Shown: one piece after another, positions 57,894 to 64,000 of the stretch | Numbering within the stretch: the first letter of the stretch is position 1 | Layout: every line of letters begins with the position of its first letter | Source: Mesorhabditis belari | Taxonomy: Eukaryota > Nematoda > Chromadorea > Rhabditida > Rhabditidae | Direction: 5' to 3' | Assembly: GCA_958450365.1 (NCBI GenBank) | Contig: CAUEEP010000930.1 | Span: 1,941,501-2,005,500 of the forward strand | DNA length: 64,000 nucleotides | Notes under the pieces: model-generated | What the model saw: only the letters and a program-made list of their open reading frames with translations | Databases searched by the model: none | Told to the model about the DNA's origin: nothing | Program-made: the position numbers and the translations under genes

Positions 57894-58182
57894 AGCTTTT
57901 CTCAAGTTAAAATAAAAACTTTTTCTTGATTACAAGTTTCTGATTGTTGCTGTTAAATTGTTGAAGATTACTGTTAAAAAATTGCTTTTTTTCTTTTGCT
58001 TTCCATTAACAAAGCTCGCTTGGAAAACATATTGATTGAGAAAGCTTCAGCAACAACTCGGAAAAGGCTATGTTGACGAGTATTTCTACAACGGTTTTAT
58101 GAAACTTTGGAATGCAGGTGGGATAAAATTGTATTCTTTGGGCTTTCAAATAAAAATTTAGCCAAATTACTTTACCACCAAT

Positions 58183-58436
58183 ACTGTAATAGTGCCCCAC
58201 CCCCCATAATGACGGTGCGGAGGTTGCGTAGTCTAACTTTGAACTATTTTTCTCGACACTGGTTTATGCTATAGCGGCTAGGTATCAAAAAATAGCTGAA
58301 ATTCAGCGCTATTTTTGATACCAAAGACGCATTTTTGGAAGTACGGGCGCTTTGAAAAAAATGAAATACGAAAAACTTTTTAGCGACTACGCGACTGTAC
58401 GAGGAGGGATGGGGTACTATTACAGTATTTACGGTA
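58183..58436. mobile_element. palindromic MITE family B, copy 2
   Basis: Starts aatactgtaatagtgcccca and ends ctattacagtatttacggta. Shares caaaaaatagctgaaattca, taccaaagacgcattttt and agtacgggcgctttgaaa with copy 1. In a lipase intron. Confidence 0.85.
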
Positions 58437-59423
58437 GCTATATTATTAGCTAGTTTTCTCTAGGAATGAAAGACGATTTCCTCGCTCAACATCTCTCGCT
58501 ATCCCAACTATGACATTTATGTGAGTACTAGGAGATTTTGAAAAGTCTCTAAAACAGCGGAAAGTTATCAATTTCATCAATTTTATAATAAATTCTTTCT
58601 TCTTTCTATTTCTTTCTATAAGCTTCTTCCTATAAGCTTCTTTCTATAAGTTCTTTCTATAAGCTTCTTTCTATATAATTTGAGCATGTTTCCTTTCCAG
58701 ATAACCGGACATTCATTGGGTGGTGCAATGTCAACAATTGCCGTCAACTATCTCTCGATAAACTATGATATTCCAACAATTTATCATGCAAGTAGTTACA
58801 ATAATAAGCTTCTAAAGTCACTAATGTTGGCGAATCGGATAACCAATTTCAGATGACTTTTGGTGAACCCTCGTGTTGGTGATTCGGCTTTTGTTGAGAT
58901 GCACGACGCAAGGGTGAGCCAAAAAGTTAACTGATGGGGTGATAAGATTTTTAAATTGACATATACGACACTTATTTTTGTTATCGAGACATACACAGAC
59001 ATATTCAACATTTACTTTTGTTCAGTTTGGTGGTACGACCGGGTACAGCTATCGAGTTGTTCATCAGAACGACATTGTCCCACACATTCCACCCCAGCTC
59101 TTTAGCTATGAACATCATAAAACCGAGGGTTAAAATGATTTCTTTTTCCTTAAAACTTCTATATCTCTTTTTTACAATAAATCCTTCTAGATTTGGTACG
59201 ACAATGACATGAAAACAGCTGATTACAAGACGTGTTCCATGGATGAAAGCTCGTTTGTTTTACAGAAAGATATTCTATTGGTTTGGTGAATTGAAAAACT
59301 GTGGGCTATTGTCATTTGTGACAGTTTGAGGACTTTCTTCAAAAGAAACCCATTTTGGTGTCAATGGAAAAGCTGTAGAGAATCAAAAATTAAGCTTATA
59401 TACAAATTTCCAAAAGAATACAC

Positions 59424-59609
59424 TTAGTAGTTCTGTTTGTGTGTTTTGTGGCCGCGTAATCGCTCGTCGTCTGGCGCAGCGCTTTTTACATAACCCCCTT
59501 CCTCTCGCTTTGCCAAACGAATCTGGCCGGCTGCGAATCCTCGAATTGGACGTTGACTTCTCCGCAAATCAAGGCTAATCTCAATCCATTTCACCATTTT
59601 CATTTTCAT
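59424..59609 (-). CDS. small basic open frame, unknown
   Basis: A single 61-codon frame starting MKMKMVKWIEISLDLRR; a start at the third Met is also possible. It is much GC-richer than its surroundings and encodes a basic peptide (RPIRGFAAGQIRLAKREE, RLRGHKTHKQNY). It lies within a lipase intron on the opposite strand. It could be a real nested gene or a retrocopy. I recognise no family, and no signal or membrane segment is visible. Confidence 0.35.
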   Translation of the reverse strand: MKMKMVKWIEISLDLRRSQRPIRGFAAGQIRLAKREEGGYVKSAAPDDERLRGHKTHKQNY

Positions 59610-60363
59610 TTTTCAATCCTTTTTTGAATTCACCAACTCAATATTATAAAAACAACTTTGTTAGTCGTTAATTCATATTTCTAAAGCTTTAAGTTAAATA
59701 AACTCAGAAATTTGTAGAGATTGCGCGAATTCGGTACCAGCACTTCACTACAATATCTCTCAACATGACACTTATTTCGAGTCGAGTTTCACGATTGGAT
59801 CGCCAATGGATGTCAACAAGCTTTATAAAGATCTTTTTAAAACGATATCAATGAATAAAAATAGTTTTTTATAATGGTTTAATTGAAAAAAGATAAGAAA
59901 AAGAAAAAAAAATAGTGAAGATTGTTTCCTTTAAAAACAATCATCATCCAAGTGCTTTGTGTTCTGATTTCGAATCTTTTTTACAAATATTTGCTAAACG
60001 AATTGACTAGAAAGAAATTTATCGCAAAAAAAGGATGGGTGTGTGGGTTACTAGCTATATAAAACTGCTAAACGAATTGACTAGAATGAAATTTTTCCCA
60101 AGAATACACTCTGTCAAAAAATTATAGACGCACCCTGTTTTTTGCTAGTTTAGACCCGGACATAAGTGCTAGTCCAGTGAAAAGTATTTTTTTAGTTTCT
60201 TTAATGTAAAAAACAAGCCATGCAAAATTTCAAGTCATTTCACTCATCCAAAGTACTTTATCGTACAAAAAGCGTTTTATCAGCTGTCAAAAATTATAGA
60301 CGCACTTTTATTTTATCAACAAAAAGTTAACAGAAATAAAAATAACAACGCAAACCAAATAAA

Positions 60364-60461
60364 TTAATAATGTGTGGCCCCTCCTTGCTTTAGTCCAACT
60401 TCAAAAGACGTCTCGGGGGGGGGGGGGGGGGGGGGTGGGGGGGGGGGGGGGGGGGTGGGTC

Positions 60462-60533
<72 letters not shown>

Positions 60534-61170
60534 TCGAAAACCAAAAAAAAGTCGAAATAAACTCTAACCCGACCAGTTCGCCGTCTCGAAAGGCTCCCCA
60601 TACCATACATGATCCACCTCCGAAGTTCCTCGTGCTGAAGACCATGCCCGGCTTCCGCAAATCCTTCCAATATCCTCGAAAACCATCAGCACCATCAAGG
60701 TTGAACTTCTTTTCGTCACTCCAAATGATCTAAACATAAAATATATAAGAAATACTAGTAAACCAACTCCTTCCCATTTGGTCTTCTGGTTCTTTTGAGC
60801 AAAATCGATACGGGCGGCTTTATGGTCCTTTGTAAGTCGTGGAGCTTGCTTCATGAGTTTGTATTTGAGTATTGTAGATCGTTTGACAACGTTGTGCACA
60901 GTTTGGAGAGTGACCGGAAGCTTCATCTCCTTGCGAACCTCTTCGAGTGATGTCGTCGTGTTGGAAAGACGTCTCGTAATTGCGCGTTCGTCTTGATCGG
61001 TCAACTTTTTCTTCCGGCCCCGTGTTTCTTTCTTCTTAGGAGTCACTTTGGTCTTGAGATACGTGCGAATACACTTCTCAGAACGTCCGATGCGATGAGC
61101 AATGTCCGTTTTGAGTGACCAATCGTGTGGAGCACATCGATACGTGTTTTTTCCACCACATCCAGTTGTT
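60364..61170 (-). pseudogene. maT/Tc1-like transposase, disrupted
   Basis: On the minus strand: a DNA-binding region (RGRKKKLTDQDERAITRRLS, LPVTLQTVHNVVKRS), then DHKAARIDFAQ, and after an apparent intron or lesion near 60735-60775 the first catalytic block WSDEKKFNLDG in another frame. It continues FRGYWKDLRKP, GGSCMVWGAF and GLEFISTF, where a long poly-C (poly-G on plus) tract replaces the rest of the core. Only a short tail (about 60364-60413) follows. The second and third catalytic residues are not present. Confidence 0.75.
60415..60531 (+). repeat. 117-base G tract
   Basis: Nearly pure G on the plus strand, broken only by a few T and one C. The longest uninterrupted run is 57 G (60475-60531). 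Lies inside the transposase. Confidence 0.9.
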
Positions 61171-61560
61171 TTCCAAGTGGCCTATCTGAAAATGTAAAAA
61201 CATTTATAAACATAACTAATAAGCAAAAAAATGAGAAAAACTAACAATTATTGATAGAATAAATCGTCAAATAAAAGTGCGTCTATAATTTTTTGACAGC
61301 TGATAAAACGTTTTTTGTACGATAAAGTGCTTTGGATGAGTGAAATGACTTGAAATTTTGCATGGGTTGTTTTTTTTACATTAAAAGAAACTAAAAAATA
61401 CTTTTCACTGGACTAGCACTTATGTCCGGCTCTAAACTAGCAAAAAACAGGGTGCGTCTATAATTTTTTGACAGAGTGTACAGGAAAGGGGCGCGTTTTA
61501 AAACGCGTCATCAAACGGCCTACGGTAGAATGTACACAAAACCAGCACGGCAAAAATGTT

Positions 61561-61604
61561 AATGATTGAGGATCTATAGAAAGCTCTATAGATCCTCAAT
61601 CATT
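61561..61604. repeat. near-perfect hairpin
   Basis: aatgattgaggatctataga is inverted as tctatagatcctcaatcatt with only about 4 bases between. Forms a 20-bp stem. Confidence 0.9.
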
Positions 61605-61680
61605 TCTACAAATTTGGTTCCATTTCGCTACAAATTTGGTTCCTTTTCGCTACAAATTTGGTTCCTTTTCCCTCAGAAAA
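61605..61680. repeat. short tandem repeat
   Basis: Three copies of ctacaaatttggttcc-ttttcg. Confidence 0.85.
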
Positions 61681-62940
61681 ACTCGTGTCTGTTCGTTTCT
61701 TGACATTGAAAATTTTGATGGATTGTTTTAACGAAGAGATCAAATGACTTTTGCCGGAGATTCCGGGTTTAGTTTGGTTTTTTCGAAAAGAAACCGTTTG
61801 CAAAGTTTTCTCATTAGTTTCAAAGTCTCTGGAAAAGTTTGTGATTCTCAATTTTAGATCAGGAAATTTTCGATATCCATTTCCTTTTCAATTTCTCCAA
61901 TTCCGTGACTCTTTTTATTCTAAAAGAACAATAGATCTCTCTGAAATGATCTCTCTCTCCTCGACAATGTTCCAGATCATCAACACGAGTTATTTTTGTT
62001 TTCACGTAAAGGTTTTTTTGAGGATTTTTCAAATTTTTCGTTCATTTCCCGCACACCATTTCTTTTCATTTTCATTTTTAATTTACCTTACAATGCTTTG
62101 AGTTTAAATTTGTGAATGTACAAGGTAAGTAAATGTTTTCAGATTTTTCAAAGCAAGGATATGATGCTGGAGTGAAAAAATGGCTCTAGGATATGACTCA
62201 TAGCAAGGATATGACCAATTCAGTGCACCAGAAATGGTGTGTTTATATGGTTTATGCAGAGAAGCGTTCTCCTCTAAAGTGATCTCATCGAAATCCCTTC
62301 CGAAACGAGAACCATTCTTATTTAGCTAAAGCATTTACTTCTTCGGTGCTTGTCGGTTCTACATCCACAGAGAATCTGTGGATGTAGAACTCCAACTCGG
62401 TTAAGCAAGGAGCTGACAACTTGTGAGTGGTGATTATGTTCAGTGAAAGTAGAGTGCTCGTCTGAAGTGATCAGTCGATCAGTGGAACGAAAATCGATAA
62501 CCGAGAAGACTTGGATGGGGATGCTTCACCAAGATCAGTCTTTGTGAATGTATAACCGACAAGTACCACTTCTTCAAGTTTATTTGTCTATATCTAAATC
62601 TTAAATCAGGCACAGAGTATTTGAAGCAAACCAAGGCAGGGTATAGTGCGGCTAAGATGTTCCCAGTTAGATTCAGTTAAAAGCTGATCCAGTTAGAACC
62701 CAGATATTGTTCTAAATTTATGAAGATTTCATTGAATTCCAGTTTACTACTAACCATTCTGAAGTCGGTAAGTAGTGCAGTGTAGCGTACCGTGGAGAAA
62801 TATATAGACTGACAAAATTTCTTTGTCCATTTGGCAACGATTTGATCTCATCAACGAGCTCCAGGCTACCTTTACAGTACCATAAAATTGTCTCGCTGGG
62901 TGCAGAGCTGTTCCAAGGCTTTCTGTAATAAAGTAAAAAA
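61681..62940. other. intergenic, no supported gene
   Basis: AT-rich. Holds a short hairpin at 62358-62390 and an inverted pair (cttcggtgcttgtcggtt near 62342 and aaccgacaagtaccacttct near 62554). The open frame at 61.75-62.1 kb has no splice context. Confidence 0.45.
62358..62390. repeat. 15-bp perfect stem, 3-base loop
   Basis: ttctacatccacaga-gaa-tctgtggatgtagaa. Confidence 0.9.
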
Positions 62941-62954
62941 GTTCATGGCAAAAT

Positions 62955-63027
62955 TTTGGAAAGAATGGGGAATTGAGCCACCGACCCTCCGCTTAGCGGA
63001 GAGATGCTCTACCACTGAGCTATTGTC
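62955..63027 (-). tRNA. tRNA-like sequence (probable pseudogene)
   Basis: On the minus strand: TAGCTCAGTGGTAGAGC (a strong D-arm/A-box), an anticodon arm TCTCC-GCTAAGC-GGAGG (loop would give UAA, but position 33 is C instead of T), and GGCTCAATTCC as B-box. The T-stem has two mismatches and the acceptor ends do not pair, so I judge it a tRNA pseudogene or SINE head. Confidence 0.55.
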
Positions 63028-63713
63028 ATCTTCTTTGGACGAGGAGAAATAGGAAACATAAGGAAGAGTTCGAAGAGATTGATGAAATTGAAGAATAAGT
63101 CAAATTAAGTCAGAAATGAGATCTAACGCCTCTCTCGGCTCTTTTAATTTTCGTAGATCAAAACCGGGCTAGTCTTTATCATTTCTAGAATTCATTATGT
63201 CCAAGAGAATCTCAATAAACCATAGTATCCTTTTTTCGCGTCAATGTCAATAAGATTTCTTATCAAATTACCGATGTATCGATGTGGAAAGAGATTTTTG
63301 AGCTACAAAAAAAGAAATTTGGAAAATGGAAAAAGTTTTCGATTCAAGGCCGTTTTTCTCAACGCCCACGGATTTTTTCGGGTTTTTCCAATCGAAAACC
63401 ATTATCTCTCAGCTAAATGGATCGTTTTTTCCAAAAAAAATAGTTGATCAACGTTAACTCTTTGGGGAATTGCTTGGGGTTTTGTGGGGGAGGGGAATTT
63501 TTGCAAATTTAGGCTCAATTTCAGCTCAATTTCAGCTCAATTTGGATTCAATTTGATTAGTGACTCACTCGGGAGATTTTAAATCAAAAAATTTTGTTTA
63601 TAATTGAGCATTTGATGCTTAAATGCTTGATTGTTTCTTTGTTTTTTCCTCTTTTTTTTTCTTGGTGTTTCATTTCTTTTAAAAGCTCTTTGACTTTTCA
63701 GTTTCCCTGTGAA

Positions 63714-63824
63714 ATGGGTCGTTTGCAAAGAGTGTGGAAAATCGAACATCGGAATCGAGAATTCGAGTATCGAGATGTGAAATATCTCTTTAAATGTTGT
63801 TGCTGTTGTGGAATGCATATTAAG
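63714..63824 (+). CDS. first exon of a probable Cys-rich membrane-protein gene (partial)
   Basis: cttttcag lies twelve bases before ATG 63714, then MGRLQRVWKIEHRNREFEYR and a run DVKYLFKCCCCCGMHIK ending at a gttaag donor; 37 codons, phase 0. The five-Cys run followed by G-x-H is reminiscent of the N-terminus of small multi-span membrane proteins of nematodes (LAPTM-like), but that is a guess from one exon. Reading through instead of splicing gives a stop at 63834-63836. The gene would continue beyond the window. Confidence 0.45.
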
Positions 63825-63912
63825 GTTAAGAAATGATTCAACCAGGCATTCAGAGAGCCTAGAAATAAAGGGTTTGAAAGGGTTTACATGAAATACATGT
63901 AAACGATTAGAT

Positions 63913-64000
63913 TCTGAAAGGTTGACTCTAAGAATTTGGCGTTCTAATGAAAAAAGTCATTGTTTAATTGTTTAAAAAAAGCGCCGATCTTCCCCACTTT
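63913..64000. mobile_element. MITE family A, copy cut by window end
   Basis: gaaaggttgactctaagaat and following sequence match the start of the copy at about 49520-49600 (ccccacttt at the edge). Confidence 0.7.

Larger units (their letters stand above)
56719..59874 (+). pseudogene. class-3 lipase gene, apparently disrupted
   Basis: Secreted lipase/esterase family. Signal peptide MHFFHLLAAFLSLVHLGTA in exon 56719-56792, then ARKRFWPLCAAAYTNPTKC (56860-56962), SGYTAISPTLRVIALVF (57426-57476), GTTTDGQLFAEGVESL (57569-57627), KGYVDEYFYNGFMKLW (58051-58117), KDDFLA (about 58464 on), the nucleophile elbow ITGHSLGGAMSTIA (58700-58791), FGEP/RVGDSAF (about 58853-58912), GYSYRVVHQNDIVPHIPP with the acid (about 59026-59125), WYDNDMKTADYKTC (about 59192 on), and SQHDTYFE near the end. 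Two lesions break the frame: near 58490 the expected YPNYDIY lies in another register, and at about 58872 an extra C splits GEP from RVGD. The exon ending at 57627 also does not join in phase. An intron holds a large CTT array, another a family B MITE. Sequencing error cannot be excluded. Confidence 0.65.
60117..61478 (-). mobile_element. Tc1/maT-type transposon with 200-bp inverted ends
   Basis: The ends cactctgtcaaaaaattata and the inverse (tataattttttgacagagtg) have TA flanks at 60115-60116 and 61479-61480. The arms (about 60117-60320 and 61275-61478) each contain a second inner copy of gtcaaaaattatagacgcac. A disrupted transposase lies on the minus strand. Confidence 0.9.

Noticed and set aside
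57546..57929. Long open frames rich in Ser, Leu or Glu on both strands
   Set aside because: They are translations of the CTT microsatellite in a lipase intron, not genes.
60372..60733. Poly-Gly and poly-Pro open frames
   Set aside because: Produced by the G tract within a dead transposase.

Overview
This window looks like nuclear DNA from a rhabditid-type nematode. The genes carry many short introns (often 35-60 bases) ending in TTTTAG or TTTCAG. Likely spliced-leader acceptors sit just before several start codons, the gene families are nematode-like (TIL inhibitors, SRH/SRI chemoreceptors, Ly6-like proteins), and there is a 0.7 kb block of the nematode telomere hexamer TTAGGC. The DNA is AT-rich and heavily loaded with Class II transposons and MITEs. 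Gene models were built by hand from splice signals, reading phase and recalled family motifs. For eight of them the exon lengths sum to a multiple of three and read through without a stop.

Layout. 0-3.1 kb: last exon of an unknown gene, then an RBBP5 (COMPASS/SET1 WD40 subunit) gene, possibly in one operon. 4.9-7.1 kb: a dead Merlin-type transposon whose left terminal repeat is split by a mariner. 7.7-16.2 kb: a tandem-RGS-domain gene with several candidate starts and a dead Tc1 element in one intron. 16.2-22.9 kb: a long pyrimidine-rich stretch with no gene I can support. 22.9-24.5 kb: a GPI-anchored Ly6-like protein. 25.8-32.2 kb: a 30-exon Cys-loop ligand-gated channel with a very long acidic N-terminal region and two MITEs, one holding a tRNA-like sequence. 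32.6-33.3 kb: interstitial telomeric repeat.

33.8-35.9 kb: minus-strand secreted Cys-rich protein of unknown family. 36.2-38.7 kb: divergent cyclin. 39.5-40.6 kb: chromodomain protein. 41.4-44.0 kb: Str-superfamily chemoreceptor with a DDE-transposon remnant and a tRNA-derived SINE-like insert in its introns. 44.8-46.7 kb: TIL-type protease inhibitor gene plus an orphan TIL exon. 46.8-52.2 kb: minus-strand UDP-glycosyltransferase whose introns hold AT-rich tandem repeats, a partial exon duplication, three palindromic MITEs and a minisatellite that abuts a splice acceptor. 53.0-55.1 kb: a FLYWCH-MULE transposon whose terminal inverted repeats are made of tandem 15-mers. 55.4-55.8 kb: small unknown minus-strand gene. 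56.7-59.9 kb: class-3 lipase gene that looks broken. 60.1-61.5 kb: Tc1/maT-type element with a huge poly-G tract. 63.7 kb: likely first exon of a Cys-rich membrane-protein gene running off the end.

The host genes cover chromatin (RBBP5, chromodomain), signalling (RGS, ligand-gated channel, chemoreceptor), cell cycle (cyclin), detoxification (UGT), lipid hydrolysis and secreted inhibitors. I see no functional cluster. The most distinctive feature is the layered transposon and MITE traffic through introns.
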